Positions 21,863 through 30,971 of a DNA stretch of 64,000 bases are shown here, piece after piece. The DNA is taken from the IMG/VR virus record IMGVR_UViG_3300022602_000024, positions 186,797 through 250,796 of that record; one strand, given 5' to 3'. A program made the position numbers and the translations under genes. Positions within the stretch are counted from its first letter, which is position 1. Every line of letters starts with the position of its first letter. Under the pieces are notes generated by a model. That model searched no databases. It was given only the letters and a program-made list of their open reading frames with translations, and was not told the origin of the DNA. The stretch comes from a virus.

Positions 21863-23053
21863 ACTGGGCATACTGTTGAACACAATAGCACCACGTGGTT
21901 GATTTGTGCTGGGAGGAGTATCACTAACTGATATCATAATCGATCCAATGCTTAATTGATTTACTGCGGTGGCACCATCAGGTGTCAGGGTAATGTTATT
22001 TTTACCATTACTGCTGATAATTAACGACTGAGTACGCGGTGTACCTAGTACAGCAACATTAGTTGATTGTTTGCCGATTCCCACTTCAATTTCTTGATCC
22101 CATATGCTCAGGGCCTGTGCTGGCTCAATAGTATTGATACCAACTCTACGTTGTGTTGTATACAAAGTATCACTTAATAGTGTTTCGCCCGACACTTGTA
22201 GTTCTTTTAGTTGTCCTACTTTTTGCAAGTTACTGTTGACAATAAACCCGCCTAGACTATTGCCATCAACAGCAACTTGTCCGCTAATGGTAATTTGATT
22301 TAAATCTACGCCGTCGGTTTTAATTTTGGCAAGTGTATTGTTTAAAATGTCAGTTAGCATTGCAGTATCAGCACAAACTATTTTCTTTGCAGCAGAAACA
22401 ACATTTTGAAACAGGGGACTAGATTCGGGCATTGTTCCCGTAACATTCAAATCGCCCTCAATTGTAGCAGTGCCTTTGACTGTTAGGTCTTTAGTAAGCA
22501 GATTATTTTCAACCACTGTGATATCATCAAATACACTTAGTTGGCAGGTAGTAGCTTTGTCATCAATACCGGTGCTGCCGAATTGCTGTATGATCCCACC
22601 TTCAATTTGACTGCCCGACAATCGTAGTTCGGTTAAATCTAATGCAGTATGCTTGATACTACCATCAGGGAAAGTAACCGCTTGATTTTGCAATGCATTT
22701 ACAATGCTGGATTGAAACAATCCGTTAAAGTCAATCTGCCTTATTTGCGTATTAACTGAATCTTCAATCATTCGCAATGATTGTGCTTGAACTGTAGCAG
22801 ATAAGTTTTGTGCAAGAGTATCAACTCTAGTGCTCAATTCAGTCTGTATAGAGGCAGCACTAATAGGTAACTTACTTAGATGTGCATCTATTTTTTGACT
22901 TAGCAGTGCAGTTAATACATCTGTGTAGTCCAGTGCACCCACAACTTCGTCAATCTTTTGTGTGATTGCTGCCATCGCTTGTGTTTGCACTTGCGATGTT
23001 ATTGATGTTACTATGCCTTGGACTATTGAATTTACGTGTGTGTCTATATCCAT
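21794..23053 (-). CDS. probable tail-fibre or baseplate-associated protein, 419 aa
   Basis: An N-terminal helical/coiled section (1-130) with 'IVQGIVTSITSQVQTQAMAA', followed by 'LTVKGTATIEGDLNVTGTMP' and a 'GINTIEPAQALSIWDQEI' region; these repeat-like beta segments and 'VAVLGTPRTQSLIISSNG' are common in phage fibre proteins. No enzymatic motifs. First half trimeric coiled coil likely. Overlaps the end of the opposite-strand glycosyltransferase gene. Confidence 0.6.
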   Translation of the reverse strand: MDIDTHVNSIVQGIVTSITSQVQTQAMAAITQKIDEVVGALDYTDVLTALLSQKIDAHLSKLPISAASIQTELSTRVDTLAQNLSATVQAQSLRMIEDSVNTQIRQIDFNGLFQSSIVNALQNQAVTFPDGSIKHTALDLTELRLSGSQIEGGIIQQFGSTGIDDKATTCQLSVFDDITVVENNLLTKDLTVKGTATIEGDLNVTGTMPESSPLFQNVVSAAKKIVCADTAMLTDILNNTLAKIKTDGVDLNQITISGQVAVDGNSLGGFIVNSNLQKVGQLKELQVSGETLLSDTLYTTQRRVGINTIEPAQALSIWDQEIEVGIGKQSTNVAVLGTPRTQSLIISSNGKNNITLTPDGATAVNQLSIGSIMISVSDTPPSTNQPRGAIVFNSMPSLGGPLGWVSLGDARWANFGIID

Positions 23054-23055
23054 TT

Positions 23056-23790
23056 TTACTCGAATTGAATGCTCACTACATGTTCATAGTTCTTTTTAAT
23101 GAGCGATTTATACATTAGGTTTTTATGAACTAAGAAGTTTACTGCTCCTGCGTCCATGCTAAACTTAGCTAATTGTTTGAAAAACATGGTTCTACGAGCA
23201 AATGCCCCGTAACTGACTGTACCCTTTGCTGGTTCATTAATTTCATAAACCATTGATGTCCAAAGTGTACGATCTTTAACGTCCCAGTTGTGACTTTCTA
23301 CAAACATACGTGTGTCTGTGCCATTGCGTACTGCAATAGGTTGACTAAAGTCACGGTCTTTGAAATCTTGATTTTTGTAGTCTCTAATGGTACTTATTAC
23401 AAAGGCAGTTGCTAGACCGCAAATGTTGGCTATCTTGTTCTGCTGATCTAGGTCGCTGTCGGCAAATGTAAAATACTCATCCATTGCTACTACACAATCA
23501 AAATGTTTTTTGTACTTGGCCAAATCTGCGGATGCAATGTATTGATATTTTACTTTTTGTGTATCTAAGAACGCTCTTGCAGCATCACTGATTTCTGTTA
23601 CTGCGATTGTAGGAGCGCAGCAACTTAATATAGCAGGATTAAATCCCACAAACAAAACGCTTTGTGGTTCAAGATTCTCTGTGCGATATACACCGTCTAA
23701 GATTTCTTGTTTGCGTGCAACCACATCTGCAAACTTGGGATTAAATGTTAGCGCAGATAATACTGCATCAGTATAAGTTGTGAATGTCAT
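23056..23790 (-). CDS. SAM-methyltransferase-like protein, 244 aa
   Basis: Starts MTFTTYTDAVLSALTF. 'SVLFVGFNPAILSC' (motif I region) and 'HFDCVVAMDEYFTFA' (motif IV region) fit a Rossmann methyltransferase with a degenerate glycine loop. The C-terminal half matches no domain I recognise. The start at 23790 is used because AATAAATA ends 5 nt upstream; the longer ORF would overlap the amidinotransferase gene. Substrate may be a glycan or protein of the surrounding cluster. Confidence 0.55.
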   Translation of the reverse strand: MTFTTYTDAVLSALTFNPKFADVVARKQEILDGVYRTENLEPQSVLFVGFNPAILSCCAPTIAVTEISDAARAFLDTQKVKYQYIASADLAKYKKHFDCVVAMDEYFTFADSDLDQQNKIANICGLATAFVISTIRDYKNQDFKDRDFSQPIAVRNGTDTRMFVESHNWDVKDRTLWTSMVYEINEPAKGTVSYGAFARRTMFFKQLAKFSMDAGAVNFLVHKNLMYKSLIKKNYEHVVSIQFE

Positions 23791-23798
23791 AAAGTTAT

Positions 23799-24713
23799 TT
23801 ATTGCTCGCGTATTAAATCCAATGTCACACAATGAAATCCACCTCCGAGTGTACGGCTATGACGTAATTCTAACGGGATAACTGTAAATTTATGTACTTC
23901 TAAAGTTCTTATTAAGTCTACCTGATTTCGATCAACAATAACAGTATACGGATCAACCACCAGCATGTTGAGTGCTATCCACTTGCTGGCATAAGGATAT
24001 TGATAAAAGTCCTGTGCCACAACATCTGTGACCCAAATCTTCTCCCAGGAATCAAATGCTCGTGGGCAGTTGCTTTCATTTACACGACTGGCGTTTAACA
24101 TTACTAATCCTTCACGTAAGGGCACAATGGTTGAATCAATATGCACACCAGCGTAGAAGTTACATAGTTCAATATTGACTTCGGGAAAGCGAGCCACTAA
24201 CCAATCATATGCGGCACGGTTACCTGATGCACTTTCTAAAAATAACCAAGTGTCATTTAACCTCAATATGTTGGCCGCATCTAACACCATGCCCTGTTCT
24301 CGACGCATATGAATAATGCTCCGGGATTTGTTTAATATATGTATATAACTACCGTACTCTTGATCTCTGCAGGGATACATCATGGGAGTATCTACAATGG
24401 TAGATCCATATACTAAAAATCTATCCCGAGGACAATAATTGTATAACCCGTCATGACGTTGAAAATCATAAGTTGCTGGTCGGTCCACTTTGACTCCCAA
24501 CTGTCCCAATGTACCGCACAGTTGATTTAGGTCTTCATTTGTTTCATCAATGATATGTTGCGGAACAGGTCCCGACGGCAAAGGAGTTTCTTTCCATAGT
24601 GTACGTTCTGCTTCAGATCTAAATACTTTATCCTGAGTAGGCCAATTTGCAAATGCGGCATCACCGACTACTACTCTTTTCAATGGATCCCATTCATTGT
24701 AACTTGATATCAT
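23799..24713 (-). CDS. amidinotransferase-family protein
   Basis: 304 residues. 'NEWDPLKRVVVGD' is the N-terminal signature of the amidinotransferase/arginine deiminase fold; 'GVHIDSTIVPLREG' carries the catalytic His, and 'GGGFHCVTLD' the nucleophilic Cys at about 295. Family members transfer an amidino group from arginine (for example to glycine). In marine phages similar genes sit beside glycan genes. The acceptor here is unknown. Start overlaps the upstream 2OG oxygenase stop (ATGA). Confidence 0.85.
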   Translation of the reverse strand: MISSYNEWDPLKRVVVGDAAFANWPTQDKVFRSEAERTLWKETPLPSGPVPQHIIDETNEDLNQLCGTLGQLGVKVDRPATYDFQRHDGLYNYCPRDRFLVYGSTIVDTPMMYPCRDQEYGSYIHILNKSRSIIHMRREQGMVLDAANILRLNDTWLFLESASGNRAAYDWLVARFPEVNIELCNFYAGVHIDSTIVPLREGLVMLNASRVNESNCPRAFDSWEKIWVTDVVAQDFYQYPYASKWIALNMLVVDPYTVIVDRNQVDLIRTLEVHKFTVIPLELRHSRTLGGGFHCVTLDLIREQ

Positions 24714-25228
24714 TTGTGTCCCGTTATTTGAAGTGTGTATCTGGGAATCATCCCTATGTTGGCTGCCATGTGTGGAGTATCATATGCCCATTCAACAACA
24801 TCTCCGGCACGCCAGTGTATGATAACATCGTGTGCTATTTCTAAGTAGTGTCCACTAGACCAATCTTCTAAAAAAACAATTGCACGACGAATGTGTTGTT
24901 CTTGTCCTTGCAAGTCAAACAACTGTACATATTTTTTATACAGGTCTCGGTGCATGGGCAGTATAGCACCAGCATCCATGCGATAGTAACTGGTACCAAT
25001 GTTTTTCCAACGTTTAGCAGTGAACAATTTTACAAAACTATCATTCCAGCTGGGTTGGGGACTACGCATATCACACATATAGCCAGTGGCAACATTTTGA
25101 TAACCAATAGTTGCCCATTCTGCCAACTTTTTATCGTCATTGAATTGTTCTCGAATGTAAGTCAAACTCTTATACTCATCATTCCAGAAAGGATCAATGC
25201 GATATCTTTTGTAGCCTTGTGTTTCCAT
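24710..25228 (-). CDS. 2-oxoglutarate/Fe(II) oxygenase (Asp/Asn hydroxylase-like)
   Basis: 172 residues. 'LPMHRDLY' gives HxD (H93, D95), 'PHMAANIGMIPRYTL' gives the distal His (H153) and the 2-oxoglutarate-binding Arg (R163). The pattern resembles aspartyl/asparaginyl beta-hydroxylases. Could hydroxylate a protein or sugar-linked amino acid. It lies between the sugar dehydrogenase (35-bp overlap) and the amidinotransferase (4-bp overlap), so they are made together. Confidence 0.8.
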   Translation of the reverse strand: METQGYKRYRIDPFWNDEYKSLTYIREQFNDDKKLAEWATIGYQNVATGYMCDMRSPQPSWNDSFVKLFTAKRWKNIGTSYYRMDAGAILPMHRDLYKKYVQLFDLQGQEQHIRRAIVFLEDWSSGHYLEIAHDVIIHWRAGDVVEWAYDTPHMAANIGMIPRYTLQITGHK

Positions 25229-26432
25229 AATGTATTACCTTAATATTTGTGTTGTCTGTAGCAAATGTGCGCCAAGGATCAATAACAACGCTACCGTCTT
25301 CTAGATGACAATATAATTGTTGTTCTCCGTCAACTCCAGCGTATCCGTAAGTAACTTTTTTATTGTGCGCCAGCAACACAATACCTCGTACTGATGTTGG
25401 CACTGATGGTTCTGTTAGTGGGTCAATATAGTTAGGAGTTATTCCGACCTCATTGAGATAATATCCAACTAGTAAACTGTAACTACCTTCTGTGAATGCC
25501 ACATCCGGCTTGTAGGCTTTGCCATGAATATATACTGGCAATGCGTAAGAATTATGATAACGTATGATATACTCGGCCATGTTTCGGGCCTGCTGTTCTC
25601 TAGCCAGCATGATGGTATCAAACAAGTCATAGCCCAAGTCTAGATTTTCAGCAAGATAACGCAAAGCAATGTTATCACGTGGGTGGCAAGGCCCAGCATC
25701 TCCCATACCGGCAGTCATATACTTTGGTCCCATGATACGCATGCTGGATTTAGCCAGGGCCGTGGTTACTACATCAACATCAATGTTGCCTTGTTTGATG
25801 GCCACATCTTGTATCATGTTTGCAAGACCAATCTTGGCGCTGATAAAAGTATTATAGAATACTTTGATACATTCTGCTTCGTCCCAGGTACCAACTTCGT
25901 AGCGTGGATCATTTTGCATTATGGTTTGGTAGAATTCAATCAGTAGTTTAGCATCGCCCGTGGTTGAGCCATCTTCAGTTCCAATAATGACCATTTCGGG
26001 ATTGACCATGTCCCAGGCCACACTACCCATGGCAATCAAATAAGGATTGTAGATAAAACGTGCTTGGTCCAACAAGTGTACAAATTCTCTGCGTGTGGTC
26101 CCTGGCAGTACTGTGCTGATAAGCACAACCAATTGTTCTGGGCTAGCCCATTGGTTGATTTCTTGTAAAACTTTTTTTACTATGCTATAATCAAAGTCTC
26201 GATTAGGTAAATGAGTAATGGGTTGCTCGCCACCATACACAGGATCATGTGGTGTTTGTACCGCAACAAATATAATGTCTTTGCCTGCAACTGCACCTCT
26301 GAGGCTGTCAGAAATTGTAATCTTGTCGCTGGTTCTTGGGTAAATATCATATCCAGTGACTTCATGTTTCTCTGCCATTGCTTCCGCACACGGCAATCCT
26401 AGCTTTCCAATTCCGATAAATCCAATTTTCAC
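25194..26432 (-). CDS. UDP-glucose/GDP-mannose dehydrogenase family protein, GTG start
   Basis: 412 residues. 'GFIGIGKLGLPCAEAMAE' is the NAD-binding GxGxxG loop. The catalytic region reads 'GDAGPCHPRDN' at about 255, where the family usually has G-G-x-C-F-P-K-D; the nucleophile Cys is kept. Lys 'KVFYNTF' region present. Makes a uronic acid from a nucleotide sugar. Start is GTG (26432-26430) with AAGGAG upstream; the ATG two bases earlier is out of frame. The start region is shared with the divergent glycosyltransferase at 26433. Confidence 0.85.
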   Translation of the reverse strand: MKIGFIGIGKLGLPCAEAMAEKHEVTGYDIYPRTSDKITISDSLRGAVAGKDIIFVAVQTPHDPVYGGEQPITHLPNRDFDYSIVKKVLQEINQWASPEQLVVLISTVLPGTTRREFVHLLDQARFIYNPYLIAMGSVAWDMVNPEMVIIGTEDGSTTGDAKLLIEFYQTIMQNDPRYEVGTWDEAECIKVFYNTFISAKIGLANMIQDVAIKQGNIDVDVVTTALAKSSMRIMGPKYMTAGMGDAGPCHPRDNIALRYLAENLDLGYDLFDTIMLAREQQARNMAEYIIRYHNSYALPVYIHGKAYKPDVAFTEGSYSLLVGYYLNEVGITPNYIDPLTEPSVPTSVRGIVLLAHNKKVTYGYAGVDGEQQLYCHLEDGSVVIDPWRTFATDNTNIKVIHYGNTRLQKISH

Positions 26433-27647
26433 ATGTTCTCCTTAGATAGATTTTACGATATATTGCACAATAATTTAGTTACTCATTTTAAACAGGCACG
26501 GTCTCTCTATCCCTACCCATTTGGTTCTTACGATCGTAGTATCATGTTATGCTCACGTCATGAAACTATGCGATTTACCAGTGAGTTTTTTACTAATTCG
26601 TTTTTTCATTGTTACTTTTTTGATCAAGAACCATATTATGATTACAGTTTAGATATTATTAGAAATTCATTTAGCAAATACAGAGACAATACAAATCAAC
26701 CCAATCGTATTAGCATACTAGCAAATAGTGAACATTCAGTCATGAAATCAAATTTTATCAAATCGGAAAAATTATACGATTGGTATTATTTCTTCCACGG
26801 ATTTGCAGCATTAGATTGGTATAGAGATTTTCAGTATTTGAATCCAACTTCATTTAATCGATTTAACAAAGTATTTATATGTTACAATCATCTAACATCA
26901 AAATATCGATCATATAGATTACACTTAGTAAGTAATTTAATATCAAAGGATTTAGTTAAACATGGATCTGTTAGTTTATTCCTTAAAGATGATCAAGGCA
27001 CATGGGAAGACACCGTCAAAGATCGCAGTCACCCATTGGATAATCGGGCACGAGTTAAAATTTATAATACGTTAAAAAATATAACAGAACCGTTGACTAT
27101 CGACACTGACTCTCCCGATGGCTCAATGAGTGCCAATGTTGATATAAAACAATTAACAAGTGCCCTATGGCACGTGGTAACAGAAACAGTATACTTCCTG
27201 CCCAAGTTGCATTTAACAGAAAAAATATTTAAACCCATTGTGGCTCGACGTCCGTTTATACTAGTGGCTGCACCAGGTAATCTAGCGTATCTGAAAAGTT
27301 ATGGGTTTCGTACATTTGATCGTTGGATAGATGAAAGTTACGACCAGGAACAGGATCATTATGTACGTATAGAAAAGATTACCAATGAAATTGAAAAGTT
27401 ATGTGCACTCAGTCCTGAACAACTAAAACAAATGCACACAGAAATGCAAGAAGTATTAGAATACAACTTCAATCATTTCTATACAACATTCAAAATAGCT
27501 ATAGTTAATGAATTAGTGGATAATTTTGCAGGGATATTAGGTCAAGTTAACAACGGCCGACAACCCAACAATCATAGTCCCCATCATACTAGATTTGAAC
27601 TTGCTCCAGCATACTTAGAAGAGGTAAAAAAACGGTTGTCTAAATAA
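26433..27647 (+). CDS. glycosyltransferase-like protein (paralogue of 20711-21862)
   Basis: 404 residues. 'HLTEKIFKPIVARRPFILVA' (about 258-277) and 'YGFRTFDRWIDESYDQ' repeat the donor-binding motif seen in the 383-aa paralogue. The N-terminal half differs strongly, suggesting a different acceptor. Codons AT-rich. Start lies back to back with the minus-strand dehydrogenase gene within the palindrome ACATGT; no plus-strand Shine-Dalgarno is visible. Confidence 0.65.
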   Translation: MFSLDRFYDILHNNLVTHFKQARSLYPYPFGSYDRSIMLCSRHETMRFTSEFFTNSFFHCYFFDQEPYYDYSLDIIRNSFSKYRDNTNQPNRISILANSEHSVMKSNFIKSEKLYDWYYFFHGFAALDWYRDFQYLNPTSFNRFNKVFICYNHLTSKYRSYRLHLVSNLISKDLVKHGSVSLFLKDDQGTWEDTVKDRSHPLDNRARVKIYNTLKNITEPLTIDTDSPDGSMSANVDIKQLTSALWHVVTETVYFLPKLHLTEKIFKPIVARRPFILVAAPGNLAYLKSYGFRTFDRWIDESYDQEQDHYVRIEKITNEIEKLCALSPEQLKQMHTEMQEVLEYNFNHFYTTFKIAIVNELVDNFAGILGQVNNGRQPNNHSPHHTRFELAPAYLEEVKKRLSK

Positions 27648-27650
27648 ATA
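27643..27650 (+). promoter_or_regulatory. late promoter motif AATAAATA
   Basis: Overlaps the stop of the glycosyltransferase gene, 31 nt before the ATG of the DUF4337-like gene. Confidence 0.5.
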
Positions 27651-27680
27651 CTTGATAATAAGAATTTCAAGGAGCAACCA

Positions 27681-28265
27681 ATGGCATTAACAGATTCAGT
27701 GTTAAACCTACTTAACAAAAAACCCAAAGACTCAGACTTACAAGCAGATCCCTTACGTCCAGCACGTGAAGCCAAGATGAAGGATCGTGCAGGTATGGTT
27801 ATCAGTGTGTTTGCATTAATATTGGCAGTGAATGCCTGGTATGGCAATAAACTCAGCAGTGCTACACTAAATGATACCATTGCTGCCAATGATGTTTGGA
27901 GTTTTTACGAAGCCAAGAGCATTAAACAAATGTTAGCTGAACAAAGCCTAGACGATGCTGTCGTTCGCAAAGACACAGACAAAATTGCCAAATTAGAAGC
28001 CAAGATTGCTCGCTATGAAAGCGATCCCAAAACTGGCGAAGGCAAAGTAGAATTAATGGCCAAAGCCAAGGCAATTGAAGCCGAACGCGACCATGCAAAA
28101 AAGCAAAGCCCATGGATTGGGTTTGCTAGTACCTTATATCAATTATCAATTGTTGTTCTATCCGCAAGCATCTTGGCAGTAAGTATGTCAATGTTCTGGG
28201 GCAGCTTTTTTGTTGCCGGGTTAGGACTATTACTTTCAGCACAAGGTGTCTTCCTCTGGTTCTAA
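27681..28265 (+). CDS. DUF4337-like membrane protein
   Basis: 194 residues with a first membrane helix at about 40-55, then 'ANDVWSFYEAKSIKQMLAEQ', the recognisable DUF4337 core, a coiled coil (100-145), and two C-terminal membrane helices. Function of the family is unknown. Shine-Dalgarno AAGGAG; starts a late operon with the coiled-coil membrane protein that follows. Confidence 0.75.
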   Translation: MALTDSVLNLLNKKPKDSDLQADPLRPAREAKMKDRAGMVISVFALILAVNAWYGNKLSSATLNDTIAANDVWSFYEAKSIKQMLAEQSLDDAVVRKDTDKIAKLEAKIARYESDPKTGEGKVELMAKAKAIEAERDHAKKQSPWIGFASTLYQLSIVVLSASILAVSMSMFWGSFFVAGLGLLLSAQGVFLWF

Positions 28266-28277
28266 GGAGCCAGGCGT

Positions 28278-29054
28278 GTGGATCCGTTAACACTTTTTGC
28301 CTTGGCCAATGGGGCAGTACAGGCCGTTAAAAAAGGCTGTCAACTGTACAAAGACATCAAGGGTGCTGCCGGAGATGTTAAAGCCGTCCTTAAAGATCTT
28401 GACGACCAATTTCACACAAATCATCCGCCCGACAAACCTGCCACGGTTACTCAACGTAACGCTTACATAGAAGAAAAGAATCGTGTAATCGAGCTGAACA
28501 AAAAGCAAGGAGAAACTGTTGGAATTTACCAAGAGCTAGCCAACTATCTTGGTGACTTCTTTGACAACATGAACAAGTGCATGGCTGTTATTGAAGAAGA
28601 AGAACGCAAAAACCGTGAAGAAATATACGAAGGTGAAGAAAGTCTAGGTCGTCGTGCTTTACAATTGGTTATAATGAAAAAGCAGTTGGAGCAAATGCAA
28701 GTTGAACTACGTGAAATGATGATTTACAACTCTCCCCCAGAGTTAGGTGCACTATGGACTGACGTCAGCGAAATGATGAAAGAAATGGGTGCACAACAAA
28801 AGTTTCTACTCACTAACAAAATGCGTGCTGAAGAAGTTCAAGCTAAAAGACGTAGAGCTAGAATGAAAGCGTTACGAGACGAAGCAATCTGGGGTGTTCT
28901 AATGTTGGTTGGGGTATTCACTACTGCTAGCTTGTTTGTTTGGGTGGCATATGACCGGCAACAAAAATATCCGCAATACGGTGCTGGATTGTTTCCTAGA
29001 ACCGAAGATGAACGCAGAGTAGAAGAAGGCCCGCAAAAATATGTTGGTCGATAA
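28278..29054 (+). CDS. coiled-coil membrane protein, 258 aa, GTG start
   Basis: Starts with GTG after AAGGAGCCAGGC. Long helical region (30-205) with charged heptads ('EEERKNREEIYEGEESLGRR', 'QMQVELREMMIYN'), one membrane helix near 212-232 ('IWGVLMLVGVFTTASLFVWV') and a polar tail. Similar proteins occur in T4-like marine phages, function unknown; it could span the inner membrane with its coil in the cytoplasm. Confidence 0.6.
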   Translation: MDPLTLFALANGAVQAVKKGCQLYKDIKGAAGDVKAVLKDLDDQFHTNHPPDKPATVTQRNAYIEEKNRVIELNKKQGETVGIYQELANYLGDFFDNMNKCMAVIEEEERKNREEIYEGEESLGRRALQLVIMKKQLEQMQVELREMMIYNSPPELGALWTDVSEMMKEMGAQQKFLLTNKMRAEEVQAKRRRARMKALRDEAIWGVLMLVGVFTTASLFVWVAYDRQQKYPQYGAGLFPRTEDERRVEEGPQKYVGR

Positions 29055-29059
29055 AGTGG

Positions 29060-29200
29060 TTATCGGAAAAAATGAATATAAACCAACAGAACAATCATTG
29101 CTATTGACCATAATCCAAGTACTATAGCAAACATTGACCAAAAGAATACTGCAAAGGACAAGTCCAGTACCCAATCTGTGAAGGATCGTTCATTACTCAT
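29060..29200 (-). CDS. small membrane protein, 46 aa
   Basis: MSNERSFTDWVLDLSFAVFF and a hydrophobic C-terminal half: one or two membrane helices. The ATG follows TTAAATA by 5 nt with no Shine-Dalgarno, as in other candidate leaderless genes. Confidence 0.5.
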   Translation of the reverse strand: MSNERSFTDWVLDLSFAVFFWSMFAIVLGLWSIAMIVLLVYIHFFR

Positions 29201-29270
29201 ATAAATATTTAACTACCTGTTATATTCCGTTAAACGCTATGTAAAGTAATGTAACTGTAATATAACAAGA

Positions 29271-29278
29271 TATAAATA
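29271..29278 (+). promoter_or_regulatory. T4-type late promoter TATAAATA
   Basis: Perfect match, 24 nt before the GTG start of the glycosyltransferase at 29303. Confidence 0.7.
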
Positions 29279-29302
29279 CTTGTAATTCAACTAAGGTGCC
29301 CT

Positions 29303-30352
29303 GTGTCAAAAATATTATTCATTCTCAAGCGTCGTGAAGATTTCAACGCAACCGTCCATAACCATGTAGGACTAAGTACAGGCCTATATAATAGTGCCAG
29401 TTTTATGAACAACATGCTCAATGATTTAGATATCGAATCTAAGTTAGTGGTTGTTCCCGACAACAATTCCATAGACCGCGAAGTCACTGCTTTTAAACCG
29501 ACTCATGTTATCATTGAGGCCTTGTGGGTAGTACCTCAGAAGTTTGCTATCTTACAAAAGTTGCATCCTAATGTAAAATGGATTATCCGTATCCACAGTG
29601 AAATGCCATTCATGGCCGGAGAAGGTATGGCCATGGATTGGTTAGGTGATTACAGTATGTTTAAAAATATAATCATTGGTGTTAATGCACCACGTATGTT
29701 GCGTGAAACAAGATTATATCTACAGCATAAAAATCAATGGGACGATGCTACGACAGAAGAAAAAGTAATTTATATGCCAAATTACTATCCGCAGGATTAT
29801 GTCAATAAACAATTCAGCAAAAACAAGTACTGGATTGATGTCAGTTGTTTTGGTGCAGTTCGTCCACTTAAAAATCATTTAGTCCAAGCATTTGCTGCCA
29901 TTGATTTTGCAAATAAAATAGGCAAACAACTGCGGTTCCACGTCAATGCAGGACGTATTGAAATGCAGGGTGGTCCAGCCTTGGCCAATCTCAAAGGTCT
30001 ATTCCAACAAATAAGCGATCACGGGCATCAACTGATCAATCATCAATGGACTCCACGTGAACAATTCTTAGAATTGTGCGCCGAAATGGACATTGGTCTT
30101 CAATGTAGCTTTAGCGAAACATTCAATATCGTAGGTGCAGATATCATTAGTCAGGGTGTTCCGCTTGTGGGCAGCCGAGAAATACCCTGGGCTATACCAA
30201 TATTTTGTGCTGATCCTACTTCTAGCGAAGATATATGCAATAAATTGATGTTGGCATACCGTTGGCCACAAATCAATGTACTATCAAATCAATGGGCATT
30301 AACACGCTATACCAGTAAAACTGCCAATACATGGCATAAATACTTCAGTTAA
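29303..30352 (+). CDS. glycosyltransferase (GT-B, GT1/GT4-like), GTG start
   Basis: 349 residues. Rossmann N-terminus 'KILFILKRREDF' and a C-terminal 'VSCFGAVRPLKNHLVQAF' then 'GLQCSFSETFNIVGADIISQ', with the E-x-F-x-x-x-x-x-E-like donor-binding pattern (SETFNIVGAD). Transfers sugars to a host or virion acceptor. AAGGTG ribosome site and a perfect late promoter. Confidence 0.8.
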   Translation: MSKILFILKRREDFNATVHNHVGLSTGLYNSASFMNNMLNDLDIESKLVVVPDNNSIDREVTAFKPTHVIIEALWVVPQKFAILQKLHPNVKWIIRIHSEMPFMAGEGMAMDWLGDYSMFKNIIIGVNAPRMLRETRLYLQHKNQWDDATTEEKVIYMPNYYPQDYVNKQFSKNKYWIDVSCFGAVRPLKNHLVQAFAAIDFANKIGKQLRFHVNAGRIEMQGGPALANLKGLFQQISDHGHQLINHQWTPREQFLELCAEMDIGLQCSFSETFNIVGADIISQGVPLVGSREIPWAIPIFCADPTSSEDICNKLMLAYRWPQINVLSNQWALTRYTSKTANTWHKYFS

Positions 30353-30362
30353 GGAAACAACT

Positions 30363-30569
30363 ATGTCAAGAGCTCACAGAGTAAGAACACACCACTGGAG
30401 AATGGGTCGATTAGAAGTTAAAGATCAGATTTTTGAATCCGAAGAGGCTGCGCTAGCGTTTGCTAATAGCGTTGAAGGTGCTGATAGTGTAAAGGTATTC
30501 GATCATACCAATCAATTATCTCACAACATTGTCGAACAAGGTACTCCAACTGCAGAAAGTTATGCCTAA
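30363..30569 (+). CDS. tandem paralogue 1, 68 aa
   Basis: MSRAHRVRTHHWRMGRLEVK. First of three consecutive genes sharing 'H-V-x-x-H-x-W-x-x-G-x-L', 'F(E)-x-x-E-x-A-x-x-F-A', 'V-K-V-x-D', 'L-x-H' and a terminal '-YA'. Good Shine-Dalgarno (AAGGAAAC). Unknown function; the compact shared core suggests a small domain present in three versions. Confidence 0.65.
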   Translation: MSRAHRVRTHHWRMGRLEVKDQIFESEEAALAFANSVEGADSVKVFDHTNQLSHNIVEQGTPTAESYA

Positions 30570-30767
30570 ATGCCTAATTTTCACAAAGTAAAATCTCATC
30601 GTTGGATCGACGGTAAACTAACAACTGTATGGGATTTTTTTGAGTCATTTGAAGATGCAAAGATATTTGCAGAAAATCAAGTAGATTCACACTCAGTGAA
30701 GGTTTACACAGATTCTAACGAATTACTTCATAGTATACAACCCACTATTACTAATACTTACGCATAA
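30570..30767 (+). CDS. tandem paralogue 2, 65 aa
   Basis: MPNFHKVKSHRWIDGKLTTV; shares the H-x-W, FES-x-E-D-A, VKVYTD and NTYA blocks with its neighbours. Its ATG directly follows the stop of copy 1 (TAAATG). Confidence 0.65.
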   Translation: MPNFHKVKSHRWIDGKLTTVWDFFESFEDAKIFAENQVDSHSVKVYTDSNELLHSIQPTITNTYA

Positions 30768-30776
30768 GGATTTACC

Positions 30777-30968
30777 ATGGCAGATCATCGAGTTAGACAA
30801 CATACGTGGATTGGCGGAATATTAAAAACCGTAGATCACTTCTTTGAGGAAATCGAAGAAGCCATAGGTTTTGCAAAAAAACAAGATGCACATACTATCA
30901 AAGTATACGATGCTAATGGACAACTAGTACATCACGAAGACCCTAAGCCCGTGAATACTTACGCTTAA
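30777..30968 (+). CDS. tandem paralogue 3, 63 aa
   Basis: MADHRVRQHTWIGGILKTVD; most compact of the three, ends PVNTYA like copy 2. Shine-Dalgarno AAGGA. Followed 3 bp later by the desaturase gene, suggesting one transcript. Confidence 0.65.
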   Translation: MADHRVRQHTWIGGILKTVDHFFEEIEEAIGFAKKQDAHTIKVYDANGQLVHHEDPKPVNTYA

Positions 30969-30971
30969 TCA

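Noticed and set aside
30363-30968. Toxin-antitoxin or immunity gene array for the three tandem genes
   Set aside because: All three are homologous to each other with no complementary partner type; nothing in sequence supports toxicity.
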